A stretch of 64,000 nucleotides of DNA. Source: CBDDGJ01 sp965227805. Lineage in GTDB: Bacteria; Pseudomonadota; Alphaproteobacteria; RS24. Where the stretch lies: NCBI GenBank assembly GCA_965227805.1, contig CBDDGJ010000003.1:186001-250000 (forward strand), in the 5' to 3' direction. Shown piece after piece: positions 55,601 to 64,000 of the stretch (position 1 is the first letter of the stretch; each line of letters starts with the position of its first letter). The notes under the pieces are model-generated. The model had not been told where the DNA came from. It did not search any database and worked only from the letters and a program-made list of their open reading frames with translations. Both the position numbers and the translations under genes were made by a program.

Positions 55601-58600
55601 CCATCATATTGTGCACCGGACAGTAAAACCGTGCCATTTTGAACAACATATTTATTGTCGGCATAAAAGGTCTGCCCATTAGAAATGATTTCATCAACAT
55701 ATCTGCCGGTAACACTATCCGCAACCAGAGATACATCATCCCATGTGACAATCGAACTAAACTCAGCTGTCTCGGTGCCATCGTCATTATAGGCGATAAC
55801 CGCATCCCCATTCGCATCATAACCGATACGATTAACAAGCTCGGCATTATCCGTATTGACCTGAGCAACCGCGTTAAAGTCAAGTGAGGCATCTGCATTG
55901 CCGCCATAAAGTTTAGTATCAACCGCAATTCCTGAAACCGTTAACTCACGCGGCGTAATTGTTGCATTAAGGGTCGTTGCCGTAACAATGTCATAATTAT
56001 CCGCAACTAACGTGCCATCACTATGCTCACCGGTATAGCTGCCTTTTATATCAACAGCCTGCGTTGTCACAGCATTTATATCATTATAGGCAACGTTTTT
56101 GCTATCAAAATTGCCAGTAAAGGTCGCGCCCAGATCTTCCTCAACACCACCGACACTAATCAGACCCGTATAAGATATATTCGTCGTATCAACCACCGCA
56201 GTATCCGTGCCATCATATATTTTATCGTCAACAGTGACACCGGAGATTGTGAGGGTTTGTTTGTTAATAACCCCTGTGGTTGCAAATGAATCTGTCAATG
56301 TAACTTCATCGGTAACGCTATTATAAGAGAACACATAGTTTGAAGCTAAGGTTGAATCTTCAACCCCATCCTTTTCAACAGAAAGCGCTAAATCCTTAAC
56401 TGTCGCCGTTTGTGTTGTCACATCGCCATTTTGATCATAAGCAACATGCTGGCTATCATAAGTTACAGTCGCCCCAGAAAGGTCAATCACCAATACCTCG
56501 CCGGCAACACTAGCAACCGTGCTATTGCTCAAACTATCCTCGAGCGTATAGGTAACACTGCCAATATCAAGCTGTGCCGTCACCGTGCCATCATAGGTTT
56601 TATCAGCGGCAGAAATGCCATTAAGGGTAACAACAAGCGGCACAATTTTTGCCGTCGGGTCTGTAAGAGATGTTGTCGTGAAGATATAGTTTTTAGACAT
56701 ATCCACACCATCGGCACCATCATCACCATCATGCACTGTGAATGTATCATAAATGAATGACTGCGTCGTAACATCACCATTATCATCATAAGCAACATTG
56801 GAATCTACAAAGCGTCCTGTCCCTGTAACATAGACATCATCCGAATTGATCAACCCTGATGTAGGGTCAGTTATTGGGTTACTATAGAGAAGATCACCCT
56901 TGCTGCCATCTACACTTGCTGAACCGAACCCATCGGTACCATCATATGTATAGAGTTTTCCTAAGGCACTGCTGTTAAGAGCCGCAGTAAATTCACGCTG
57001 TGTAATTGTCGCTGTTACACCACCATCATTTAGCAATATATTATAATTATCTGCAACCAAAGTCCCATCACTATGCAATGCCGTATAACTATCCGTAACG
57101 GTAACATTTTGTGCTGTAACTTGATCTGCATTATCATAGGCAACATTTGCACTTTCAAATGTAGCTGCGAAAGTTGCTCCCAGAGTCTCACCAGCCACAA
57201 GACCATCATAGTCTACATTGCTTATCGTTCCTGCTGTTGTGCCATCATAAATCTTATCATCAACGGTTGTCGTAATTGTTAAATCAGCAGGGTTAATTTG
57301 CCCCGTCGTTGAATAGTCACTTGCTGTTTCTACCGCATGTGTCGTGTCGTCATAACTAAATACGTAGTTTGAAGTTAATGTTGCATCTTCAACGCCATTA
57401 TTTTCAACAGCAAGTTCTAAACCGGTAACACTAACAGCCTTGTCTGTCGCATCGCCATTTTGATCATAAGCAACATGCTGGCTATCATATGTGCCTGTCG
57501 CATTGGTAAGATCAACCACCAATTGCTGACCAGCAATATCCCCAACTATGGTGTTAGTCAAGCTATCCGTGAGCGTATAGGTAACATTGCCAATATCAAG
57601 CTGTGCTGCCGCTGTGCCATCATAGGTTTTGTCAACAGCTGTAATACCTTCAAGGCTAACAATAAGCGGAATAATTCTAGCGTTTACATCATCAAGCGAA
57701 GTCGTTGTGAGGCTATAGTTTTTAGACATATCCAAGGCATCGGTCGTATCGCCATCATGAACCGCAAAGCCTTCATAGGTAAGCGTCTGGCTATCCACAT
57801 TACCGTTTTCATCATAAATAACATTGGAATCTGCAAAACTACCTACACCGCTAACAGTGACATCACCGTCAGCAACCAGATTGGTATAGTCAAGCTCAGC
57901 GCCATCCAGTGCGACAGACCCCGTCGTGCCATCATAGCTATAAGATTTTCCTGATGATGCGGTTGCAAGCGAAACAGTAAATTCACGCGGTGTAATTGTC
58001 GCTGTTACGCCACCATCATTTAGCAATATATTATAATTATCTGCAACCAAAGTCCCATCACTATGCTGTTGCGTATAACTATCCGTAACGGTAACATTTT
58101 GTGCTGTAACCAAATCAACATCATTATAAAGAACATTCGCACTATCAAATGTAGCTGCGAAGGTTGCTCCCAGAGTCTCACCAGCCACAAGACCATCATA
58201 GTCTACATTGCTTATCGTTCCCGCTGTTGTGCCATCATAAACCTTATCATCAACGATTGTCGTAATTGTTAAATCAGCAGGATTAATTTGCCCCGTCGTT
58301 GAATAGTCACTTGCTGTTTCTACCGCATGTGTCGTGTCGTCATAACTAAATACGTAGTTTGAAGTTAATGTTGCATCTTCAACGCCATTATTTTCAACAG
58401 CAAGCGCTAAACCCGTAACACTAACAGCCTTGTCTGTCGCATCACCATTTTGATCATAAGCAACATGCTGGCTATCATATGTGCCTGTCGCATTGGTAAG
58501 ATCAACCACCAATTGCTGACCAGCAATATCCCCAACTATGGTGTTAGTCAAGCTATCCGTGAGCGTATAGGTAACATTGCCAATATCAAGCTGTGCTGCC

Positions 58601-61600
58601 GCTGTGCCATCATAGGTTTTGTCAACAGCTGTAATACCTTCAAGGCTAACAATAAGCGGAATAATTCTAGCGTTTACATCATCAAGCGAAGTCGTTGTGA
58701 GGCTATAGTTTTTAGACATATCCAAGGCATCGGTCGTATCGCCATCATGAACCGCAAAGCCTTCATAGGTAAGCGTCTGGCTATCCACATTACCGTTTTC
58801 ATCATAAATAACATTGGAATCTGCAAAACTACCTACACCGCTAACAGTGACATCACCGTCAGCAACCAGACCATCATAGTCAAAATCAGTGCCAGCCAGT
58901 GCGATAGACCCCGTCGTGCCATCATAGCTATAAGATTTTCCTGATGATGCGGTTGCAAGCGAAATGGTAAAATCACGCTGTGTAATCGTCGCTGTTACAC
59001 CACCAGTATTTAGCAATATATTATAATTATCTGCAACCAAAGTCCCATCACTATGCAATGCCGTATAACTATCCGTAACGGTAACATTTTGTGCTGTAAC
59101 CACATCAACATCATTATAAAGGACATTCGCACTATCAAATGTAGCTGCGAAGGTTGCTCCCAGAGTCTCACCAGCCAGAAGACCATCATATGTAACATTT
59201 GCGGCATCTACCACGCCCGTGGTTGTGCCATCATAAATCTTATCATCAACGATTGTCGTAATTGTTAAATCAGCAGGATTAATTTGCCCCGTCGTTGTAA
59301 AGTCACTTGCTGTTTGCACAGTATTTGTCGTGTCGTCATAATCAAATACGTAATTGCCAAGTAAGGAAGCGTCCAGGATATCTTCATTATTGCCATCCAA
59401 ACCGACCGAAACGGCAAGCTCTAAACCAGTAACATTAACTGTCTTGTTTGTCACATTGCCATCTTCATCATAAGCAACATGCTGGTTATCATATGTGCCT
59501 GTAGCATTTGTAAGATCAACCACCAAGTCCTCACCATCAATATCCCCAACTACGGTGTCAGTCAAACTATCCGTGAGCGTATAGGTAACATTGCCAATAT
59601 CAAGATCCGCTGCCACTGTGCCATCATAGGTTTTGTCAACAGCTGTAATACCTTCAAGGCTAACAATAAGCGGAATAATTCTAGCGTTTACGTCATCAAG
59701 CGACGTCGTTGTGAGGCTATAGTTTTTAGACATATCCAAAGCATCGGTCGTATCGCCATCATGAACCGCAAAGCCTTCATAGGTAAGCGTCTGGCTATCC
59801 ACATTACCGTTTTCATCATAAATAACATTGGAATCTGCAAAACTACCTACACCGCTAACAGTGACATCACCGTCAGCAACCAGATTGGTATAGTCAAGCT
59901 CAGCGCCATCCAGTGCGACAGACCCCGTCGTGCCATCATAGCTATAAGATTTTCCTGATGATGCGGTTTTAAGCGAAACGGTAAATTCACGCTGTGTAAT
60001 CGTCGCTGTGGTTTGCCCGGCATTCTCAAGCGTTATATTATAATTATCTGCAATCAAAACGCCATCGCTATGTGTCGCCACATATTGATCAACCGCAAAG
60101 GAAACATCTTGCGCTATAATTGCATCTGCACTGTTATAGGCAACATTCGCATCATTAAATGTAGCCGTAATAATTGGTGTTAACACTTCGCCAGCAAGTA
60201 GGCCGTCATATGTAACACTTGCGGCATCTACCTCGCCCGTGGTTGTGCCATCATAAATCTTATCCTTAACGGTCGCACCGATTGTCAAATCAATTTTGCT
60301 AATGCTGACATTTTCAAAGACTTGCGCGGCAATATCTGTTGTCAAATTATAGTTCAGTGCATCATCACCGGTAAGCGTAGCATTTGAATAGGTTACGCTG
60401 GTGGCAAGATCAGCATGTTGCGAATTAAACTCACCCGTTGCGGTAATACCCAAATCATCGCCTGCAAAATAACCGCTACCATCACCGAAGCTATAGGCAG
60501 TTTGGCTAAGCGTGCCTGCATCAGTGGTGCCATCATAGTTTTTCGTAATTGGACCGCTTGTATCTATCGTTACGTCTACATTTTTCTGGGTTATTTTTCC
60601 TTGTGTCGTATAGGCATCCAGCAATAAGTTTGTGCCTGCATCATCGACAAGGTCATAGCCATAAATAGCCGCGCCATCGGCACTAACAATACCCAGCTTG
60701 CTTATCAGCAATTCTTTTGAAGTTACATTACCAGCATTATCATAGGCAACATTTTTATCTACGAACTCACCGGATGAATCTGCCGTTGAAACTGTGAAGT
60801 CATCGACCAAAGTGCTGATATTTACGCCATTGAGCAACACGCTATCAATCGCAAATTGAGAGCCGTCAATGTTATCAAGCGCTACTGTGCTGTCATAAAC
60901 GCGCGTATTTTTACCGACGATATCAACGCTGTTATTATCACCGATTTGCACATCAAGTGTTGCGCCATAGATAAAGCCGCTTCCATTATCGGCAGCACCA
61001 TCTGAACCATAAGTTGTTCCATATTGACGGAAGTCATGTGCAATATTGCCGGATACATCATTGATCGGGCTTTCCGACCACACGAGGAAGCGTGCCGGAT
61101 CTGTTACGTTAAGGCCTGTTGCGCCAACATTGTTCGTAAAGCTCTCGCCCACCAATTCGATGGCTGTGCCCGCTTCGGTAGACGTCGCGGTAAGCCCATC
61201 ACCATTAAGGAGGATGCCACCATTTTGATTTAGCACGCTAATTTGGTTTGCTGTGATTGTAGAGAGCGTTACCGAGCCGCTATCGCTATATGTGTTGCCT
61301 GCACCATCACGCATTTCGACAGCCACATTACCATCTGTTGTGATGGAGGTGCCGGTTGCCATAGAGATATAGGCCGTGCCCGTTTCCCGCCATGCATCAA
61401 CCACACCATTTTCGGCTGTATCATTCGCGATAAGGGTCAGATTATTATCGGTGCCATTGAGCGTGATATTGACATCAATATCAATTGACCGCCCGGCTTG
61501 TAAGGTAAGATCACCCGTTGCATTGGTGGTGACAATATCTTCATCTTTAACAAAAATATCGTTAGAGGCTTGCAGCGTGATATTGCTGCCGCGCTCGAGC

Positions 61601-64000
61601 GCAAATTCAATATCACTCGTCAATACAGATATATCTTCATCTGCCAGATAATCATAAGTGACACCAGTAATATCGTGGAAACCGGCAAAGGCATTGAAGA
61701 AATGTACCGAACCTGAATCGGTAGACTCATTATCCACACCATCCGATAAGCCAGCACCCACAACCAGATTAGACCCAGAATCATCCAGCGCAACCGCATG
61801 GAATTGGCTTTCAGGCGCAAGGCTTACACCAATGGATGAGTCATCTGTTGGCATATCCGCCCCAATGCGTAGAACATGAGCTAAGGTGTTAAGGGATGAA
61901 TCTATCGTATAAAGATTGACTTCACCAGATGAGTCTGTGTCATAGGCAGTATTACCATAGCGCGCGCCAACGGCCAAAACTGTGCCATCATTGCTAAGCG
62001 CCACGCTGGAGCCAAAATGCTCACCTGCCGTGACTTCGCTTAGGTCTTTATCGTAACCGCTACCTAATTGCATGGCATTTGTTGCCCCGCTAAAGCCGCT
62101 GCCAGAGAATGTGTATACGCGCACCATGCCGCTATCTGTTTGCGTGTTGGATGCGCCGTCATCCCCTTCTGCGCCAATTACAAGCACACCTGCATCATCG
62201 CTAAGCGCAAGGCCAGAGCCGAACATATCACCTGCCTCAAGCGTGGTGACATCCGTATCATAGCCTAACCCCATAATGCCATCTAATGCCAGCGTGCCAT
62301 TTGTATCGGTGATTTGATACACCGCACCCGCATCTTGTGTGGTATTGCTCGCGCCATCATCGCCAATCGCGCCCAGCACAATCTGTGTGCCATCACCAGA
62401 CATAGCAACACTGCTTAGCATATCGCCAGATTCAAGTGCGGTGAGGTCGAGATCATTCGCCCCGGTATAATCTGCACCAATGGTGCCCGTATGGCTACGT
62501 GTTGATAGGTCCAGCATATAGGCGGCACCGGCATTTGTGGTTAAATTATCGCTGCCATCATCACCGGCGGCGGTGGCGATAAGCTGATTGCCATCGGCAG
62601 AAAGTGCCACACCACTGCCGAGCAAATCGCTGGCAGCCAAATTACTCGAAAGGTCAATATCATTATTACCGACATAGCCGCTACCAATTATACCATGCAG
62701 GCTTGCCCCGGTAAATTTATCGCTTGCGAAGTTATAAATATACACCGCACCGGCATCCGTAATATCATCGGCAAAGCCGTCATCTTGTGTCACGCCCACA
62801 GCCAAGCGGGTGGAGTCATCAGACAGCGCCACCGACACACCAAATTGATCGTCTGACGCGCCCCCTTCGGTGTTGATCACCGTTGTTGAGCTTTGCACTT
62901 GCAGCGTCGAAAATTCATAATTATCTGGCACACTTCTATCGGAAATCGTGGCTAAAAGCTGCCCCCCCCCGAAATTGAAATCATCAAAGCCAAACAGATA
63001 GACAGTACCCGTATCGTTTGTGCTATTAGAGGAATCGGCAACAGGTGCCCCCACAGCCATGCGGGTGGCATCGCCGCTCATCGCCACGCTCTTGCCGAAA
63101 AGATCGTCCGTAGATAAATCGACATGCGCATCTTTATCGCCTGTATAGCCATAGCCGATAATGCCTTCCAAATCAGCGCCGCCTGCAAAACCACCGCTGG
63201 TGTCATTAAAGCTAAGCAGATAGACCGCACCGGCATCGGTGACAAGATTATCTGCACCATCATCTTTACTTGCCCCCACAGCCAGGCGCAATGAACCATC
63301 GGCTGCTTCGGATAGCGCGACACCAAATAATTCATCTCCAGCCGCCAAATTGCTTAAGCTGGTATCATTAGCCCCAGTAAAGTTTTGCCCGATGGTGCCC
63401 TGATGCGTCACTGTGGCCGAGCTATTGCTTGCCCAGTCAACATCCAGCAAATAGGCACGCCCGGCATAAGCATCCGCTCTACTAGCCGTAGCCACCAATT
63501 TGTCGCCCGCACGATTGAAATCTAATTTGATACCGAAAAGACTATCATCCTCTAAAGCCGCCTCACCGGTGAAATCATCGCTCGTAATTTTTTTGGCTAG
63601 CGCCCCATTGGTGAAGCCCGCATCAAAGCCGAACAAATAGGCCGCACCTCTATCTGTGCCACCCGTATCATCAGTCGCTGCCCCCACGGCTAGCCTGGTG
63701 CCATCTTCATTCAACGCCACACCATAGCCGAAATAATCTTCTGCATTCAACTCCACACTCAAAAAGGATGACCCTTCAGAGATTTTCCCCTGTTTGGTCG
63801 CCGCACCCGCATCGTCTAACGTAAACAGATAGACCGCCCCCGCATCATCGGCACCATCATCATCCAACCACGCGCCTGCGGCCAGACTATTACCATCACC
63901 AGAAAGCGCAACCCCAGCACCAAATCCATCTTCTGTATCAAGGTCGGCAGCAAGGTCTACATTATTACCACCACTATAGCCGCTACCAATTATGCTGGAA
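49693..64000 (-). CDS. giant TpsA-type YDG-repeat exoprotein, N-terminus beyond the window
   Basis: The frame is open from the right edge to TAG at 49693, at least 4,768 residues; the TTG at 63867 is not the real start. Order from the visible N-terminal side: about ten FG-GAP/integrin-alpha-like repeats (theme DLFGSGVALSxDG, then LAVGAxxDDG, then AGAVYLF), a filamentous-haemagglutinin-like beta-helix stretch (DITLQASNDIFVK and DPARFLVWSESPIND), about 30 YDG modules (theme K-x-YDGTT) of roughly 75-110 residues, and a short end with C-x7-C (LLECTSGMERICASE). I see no other cysteine. It is secreted by the TpsB encoded in the same locus, most likely a surface adhesin. The secretion signal domain should lie outside the window. 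Confidence 0.9.
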   Translation of the reverse strand, partial: SSIIGSGYSGGNNVDLAADLDTEDGFGAGVALSGDGNSLAAGAWLDDDGADDAGAVYLFTLDDAGAATKQGKISEGSSFLSVELNAEDYFGYGVALNEDGTRLAVGAATDDTGGTDRGAAYLFGFDAGFTNGALAKKITSDDFTGEAALEDDSLFGIKLDFNRAGDKLVATASRADAYAGRAYLLDVDWASNSSATVTHQGTIGQNFTGANDTSLSNLAAGDELFGVALSEAADGSLRLAVGASKDDGADNLVTDAGAVYLLSFNDTSGGFAGGADLEGIIGYGYTGDKDAHVDLSTDDLFGKSVAMSGDATRMAVGAPVADSSNSTNDTGTVYLFGFDDFNFGGGQLLATISDRSVPDNYEFSTLQVQSSTTVINTEGGASDDQFGVSVALSDDSTRLAVGVTQDDGFADDITDAGAVYIYNFASDKFTGASLHGIIGSGYVGNNDIDLSSNLAASDLLGSGVALSADGNQLIATAAGDDGSDNLTTNAGAAYMLDLSTRSHTGTIGADYTGANDLDLTALESGDMLSSVAMSGDGTQIVLGAIGDDGASNTTQDAGAVYQITDTNGTLALDGIMGLGYDTDVTTLEAGDMFGSGLALSDDAGVLVIGAEGDDGASNTQTDSGMVRVYTFSGSGFSGATNAMQLGSGYDKDLSEVTAGEHFGSSVALSNDGTVLAVGARYGNTAYDTDSSGEVNLYTIDSSLNTLAHVLRIGADMPTDDSSIGVSLAPESQFHAVALDDSGSNLVVGAGLSDGVDNESTDSGSVHFFNAFAGFHDITGVTYDYLADEDISVLTSDIEFALERGSNITLQASNDIFVKDEDIVTTNATGDLTLQAGRSIDIDVNITLNGTDNNLTLIANDTAENGVVDAWRETGTAYISMATGTSITTDGNVAVEMRDGAGNTYSDSGSVTLSTITANQISVLNQNGGILLNGDGLTATSTEAGTAIELVGESFTNNVGATGLNVTDPARFLVWSESPINDVSGNIAHDFRQYGTTYGSDGAADNGSGFIYGATLDVQIGDNNSVDIVGKNTRVYDSTVALDNIDGSQFAIDSVLLNGVNISTLVDDFTVSTADSSGEFVDKNVAYDNAGNVTSKELLISKLGIVSADGAAIYGYDLVDDAGTNLLLDAYTTQGKITQKNVDVTIDTSGPITKNYDGTTDAGTLSQTAYSFGDGSGYFAGDDLGITATGEFNSQHADLATSVTYSNATLTGDDALNYNLTTDIAAQVFENVSISKIDLTIGATVKDKIYDGTTTGEVDAASVTYDGLLAGEVLTPIITATFNDANVAYNSADAIIAQDVSFAVDQYVATHSDGVLIADNYNITLENAGQTTATITQREFTVSLKTASSGKSYSYDGTTGSVALDGAELDYTNLVADGDVTVSGVGSFADSNVIYDENGNVDSQTLTYEGFAVHDGDTTDALDMSKNYSLTTTSLDDVNARIIPLIVSLEGITAVDKTYDGTVAADLDIGNVTYTLTDSLTDTVVGDIDGEDLVVDLTNATGTYDNQHVAYDEDGNVTNKTVNVTGLELAVSVGLDGNNEDILDASLLGNYVFDYDDTTNTVQTASDFTTTGQINPADLTITTIVDDKIYDGTTTGVVDAANVTYDGLLAGETLGATFAATFDSANVLYNDVDVVTAQNVTVTDSYTALHSDGTLVADNYNILLNTGGVTATITQRDFTISLATASSGKSYSYDGTTGSIALAGTDFDYDGLVADGDVTVSGVGSFADSNVIYDENGNVDSQTLTYEGFAVHDGDTTDALDMSKNYSLTTTSLDDVNARIIPLIVSLEGITAVDKTYDGTAAAQLDIGNVTYTLTDSLTNTIVGDIAGQQLVVDLTNATGTYDSQHVAYDQNGDATDKAVSVTGLALAVENNGVEDATLTSNYVFSYDDTTHAVETASDYSTTGQINPADLTITTIVDDKVYDGTTAGTISNVDYDGLVAGETLGATFAATFDSANVLYNDVDLVTAQNVTVTDSYTQQHSDGTLVADNYNILLNDGGVTATITPREFTVSLATASSGKSYSYDGTTGSVALDGAELDYTNLVADGDVTVSGVGSFADSNVIYDENGNVDSQTLTYEGFAVHDGDTTDALDMSKNYSLTTTSLDDVNARIIPLIVSLEGITAVDKTYDGTAAAQLDIGNVTYTLTDSLTNTIVGDIAGQQLVVDLTNATGTYDSQHVAYDQNGDATDKAVSVTGLELAVENNGVEDATLTSNYVFSYDDTTHAVETASDYSTTGQINPADLTITTTVDDKIYDGTTAGTISNVDYDGLVAGETLGATFAATFESANVAYDNADQVTAQNVTVTDSYTALHSDGTLVADNYNILLNDGGVTATITQREFTAALNSSALGKLYTYDGTDGFGSASVDGSKGDLLYSNPITDPTSGLINSDDVYVTGTGRFVDSNVAYDDNGDVTTQSFIYDTFTVHDGDDGADGVDMSKNYIFTTTSLTDPTAKIVPLVVTLNGISAADKTYDGTVTAQLDIGSVTYTLEDSLSNSTVASVAGEVLVIDLSGATVTYDSQHVAYDQNGDVTTQTATVKDLALSVEKDGVEDSTLASNYVFSYNSVTDEVTLTDSFATTGVINKQTLTISGVTVDDKIYDGTDTAVVDTTNISYTGLISVGGVEEDLGATFTGNFDSKNVAYNDINAVTTQAVDIKGSYTGEHSDGTLVADNYDIVTATTLNATITPRELTVSGIAVDTKLYGGNADASLDFNAVAQVNTDNAELVNRIGYDANGDAVIAYNDDGTETAEFSSIVTWDDVSLVADSVTGRYVDEIISNGQTFYADNKYVVQNGTVLLSGAQYDGADLGNYTVTDQTLTTGTIEQATITVASGINVDYTLIGNATNSREYDGTVAIDSGAVEIGELTFAGISEDDVDFVTVTSGSDITIEFADANIGDNKDVKISGVALSGDLAYNYTVDEAIYESTVSVIQKSAIILSQLTTVDRVYDGTSSVGFVDTGAALNIDGLISVGGIEDSILSSHLAGDVATTSVGENLEIINITGVSGAAQNYSFTYGYDGDSDGNADALTVTINKRDVLIGGITVADKVYDGSNSASGIDTSGFTTDNDIDGDGLLLTEGFITGEGISNVDASYLNGTFASADVDFDDNGNIISQTVQITPASALALETIAGTDLNNYNITFDDTSATISQRKVSISGLTGNVTREYDGTTTIDSSLWGDDVGYTFGSGGEEDGGMIAADEAEVAVVLTDMVFDTAGAASGKTVTASISGLAGVNNSTTYLNYELVNTDGSAISSGGVSAAGEIGDISKRLISVNLLNNLDAVTKTYDGTTSANGLDVGLVSGTHYDFEYAGTGDDSLGAIISGDVVGIDYASVVFDDANVAGANSLFYSDVTLDSSSASNNYELSFAGDTLTLERVGASITPKTIGVAFVDGSSIVKTYDGTTGITQNASDTDYVNTLSFELTGLVGVDGEDVSIDTSGITVNFDTKDVALDIHGNVLEQSITASNFAITGASQSNYSLASNISISDDIGTILQRAIGVDAVGTLSMEYNNTKVYAEGDAVNATTIAAGYTFINHDGATDAVIAGDDVTLGHLGDAVFDNKNVLDATQVTYSGVALSGNEQGNYKLVDASGVAIETLVYDAEITARELSVAGDISGAFDKVYDGTRDIGDDVALNALVFGNAATGEDAILNGVSVESALFADANAGVDKEVNLVLDIVDVQDENGNTIAASNYSLESSSLTTTATISQRDVVITGIAGDVSKQYDGNNLLTDDTGLSYTYDAVAGNADSGIIEADKDLLVLETNDTLAFDDQNVGSGKTISATATGFATDTGDDTYLNYNLVDASGNTITSDNSLTLSAAIGEITQRQIVFDIIPTDGLSEVAKVYDGTTNAADVAALTLNTDYTFYINGTDDAGIVTGEDVALDFTTILFDDKDVLDATQVIYSGITLSGNDKANYELILSDSENVVDDQLIRDAAITQRTLFATTSNLQSEVVTKIYDGSADASSADNVALILDQNYQFINADDTTADAVITGDNVFLTYSSASFDTKNVGADVVTYSDLSLGGTKSANYALDASSVASFERAADIEQKNVVVSLSAGIDAISKTYDGTASTVLSDGSGTDVAALDASDYNFLGVVSGESLALTYDAAFDSALVYVDNFQEDGATKVDYTNLGLAVADGSAADTQTGNYNLTTTSLVRDASIEKRALLVSAGTVQVTDKVYDGTDVATVSLIDGYQLSGSLSGDDVNIDEDNITGTFADKNVGSDILIDVNATLTGADSLNYQLDSTEALYATITKRTVEVTGLSGSVSKIYDGNTTIDSADQDGIVFDHATLSTTTAASDQSVGGIIEGDDVTFTADNIEFGDNSNVDFDDDGNVKGGRLVNASTLALSGDDAANYDLTTTEISGNIGEITQREITVAVTTLNEASKVYDGTVAADSVENIALAQGEYVFSNQISSDDLTLDHGNVEFDSKDVTEASQVIYSDLTVDSTDSSHLNYILTTETVTRDASITAADLAVSVADDGVVTKVYDGTTFADAPESDDYVFEGIFEGDDLAVSSEGTFNSAHVADATTVTFASLELTGADVDNYNLTTESIEIDGEITAKEVTVSLVGLVKKDYDGSVIATLTADNYNVSGVLEGEDAQLVTDGLIGAYDTATTGNNKQVTVTGLALENTDYQLASNAAAANIGEIVLSAEDAALVLETAVAMAIDIADIDTSSTLTKSDTGTGTVIDFTDKTDYEVLADEFEAQTGEFLEGYDYGGSVAIDSSLLRKARARATNNDNATSKTYMKIFGKWRLLECTSGMERICASE
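50150..60560 (-). repeat. YDG-domain array, about 30 modules
   Basis: Modules with the theme K-x-YDG-T/N recur from about 60545 down to about 50270 on the minus strand. Two are degenerate (YGGN near 55910 and EYNNT near 53490). Unit sequence varies widely outside the block at 57-60 kb, so most copies are old. Confidence 0.85.
57011..60000 (-). repeat. three near-identical tandem repeats of about 990-1014 bp in the exoprotein gene
   Basis: The same landmark sequences recur at 57030, 58020 and 59010 (period 990) and at 57841, 58831 and 59845 (990 then 1014 nt). Each unit encodes about 330 residues, three YDG modules in the order SYDG, TYDGT, IYDGTT. Units differ mainly by short swaps and one 24-nt insertion. 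This indicates recent duplication or ongoing gene conversion and is a likely place for length variation or assembly collapse. Confidence 0.9.
61690..64000 (-). repeat. FG-GAP-like repeat region of the exoprotein
   Basis: About ten imperfect repeats of roughly 65-75 residues recur to the right edge, each with an acidic turn such as DDGADN or GDDGASN, plus AGAVYL and GYGYTG-like motifs. This pattern fits integrin-alpha-like beta-propeller blades with calcium-binding loops. Propeller assignment is inferred. Confidence 0.75.

Noticed and set aside
57460..59958. Three similar plus-strand open frames of about 160 residues (57460, 58450, 59479)
   Set aside because: They are antisense shadows of the exoprotein repeats; their similarity simply copies the 990-nt repeat, and the coding signal is on the minus strand.
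50150..60560. Regularly spaced repeats that could suggest a CRISPR array
   Set aside because: The units are long, variable and translate continuously as YDG domains; there are no short identical repeats with unique spacers and no cas genes.
63867..63867. TTG at 63867 as the start of the giant exoprotein
   Set aside because: The same frame stays open with in-family FG-GAP repeat sequence to the window edge, so the true start is outside.

Overview
This window looks like a 64 kb chromosomal segment of a free-living, aerobic alphaproteobacterium of moderate GC. The assignment rests on the xseB-ispA-dxs order, the three-gene cytochrome bc1 operon, aerobic hemF, an IalB-family protein, paired CYP153-type P450s and a DUF4212/sodium-solute symporter pair beside acetyl-CoA synthetase. 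I see no insertion sequence, prophage, rRNA or CRISPR array. The lineage below class level cannot be fixed from the sequence alone.

Layout. 1-2.9 kb: 3'-truncated leuA with an apparent Leu-rich leader peptide and attenuator hairpin, a LysR regulator with palindromic sites, and tRNA-Gln(TTG). 2.9-10 kb: small-molecule enzymes (strictosidine-synthase-like, two SDRs, VOC, MBL), a DUF192 protein, an SRAP-family abasic-site protein and TsaC/Sua5. 10-13 kb: xseB-ispA-dxs (isoprenoid precursors). 13.1-15.5 kb: a complete bufferin-type RiPP operon (DUF2282 precursor, DUF692 MNIO, DUF2063 partner, DoxX protein), predicted to make a copper-binding modified peptide. 15.5-17 kb, convergent with it: a two-gene module matching the Kiwa anti-phage system (KwaB DUF4868, KwaA four-helix membrane protein). 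17-22 kb: two enoyl-CoA hydratase/isomerase genes and two aldehyde dehydrogenases. 22-29 kb: a two-domain DsbA/HCCA-isomerase-like protein, HIT, MBL, serine hydrolase, NlpC/P60 and leucyl aminopeptidase genes, and two candidate structured non-coding RNAs. 29-32.4 kb: an SDR and two tandem CYP153-like P450s; with the ALDHs and hydratases these suggest oxidation of alkanes or terpenoid-like substrates through alcohol, aldehyde, acid and CoA ester. 32.6-38 kb: carboxylate symporter pair and acsA. 38-41.4 kb: a frameshifted DUF3800 gene, thiC and a DJ-1/PfpI protein. 42-45.6 kb: hemF and petABC.

46-64 kb: a two-partner secretion locus on the minus strand. A giant exoprotein of at least 4,768 residues runs off the right edge. 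It has FG-GAP-like repeats, a filamentous-haemagglutinin-like stretch and about 30 YDG domains, including near-identical tandem repeats of about 1 kb. It is followed by a terminator, a secreted protein of unknown function, an IalB protein and the TpsB transporter.

The items most worth a second look are the Kiwa module with its hairpin-buried ribosome binding site, the bufferin operon, the leu leader peptide, the DUF3800 gene split exactly at a U_UUU_UUG slippery heptamer, the two unassigned structured RNAs, and the giant YDG adhesin, whose only visible cysteines are a C-x7-C pair at its extreme C-terminus.
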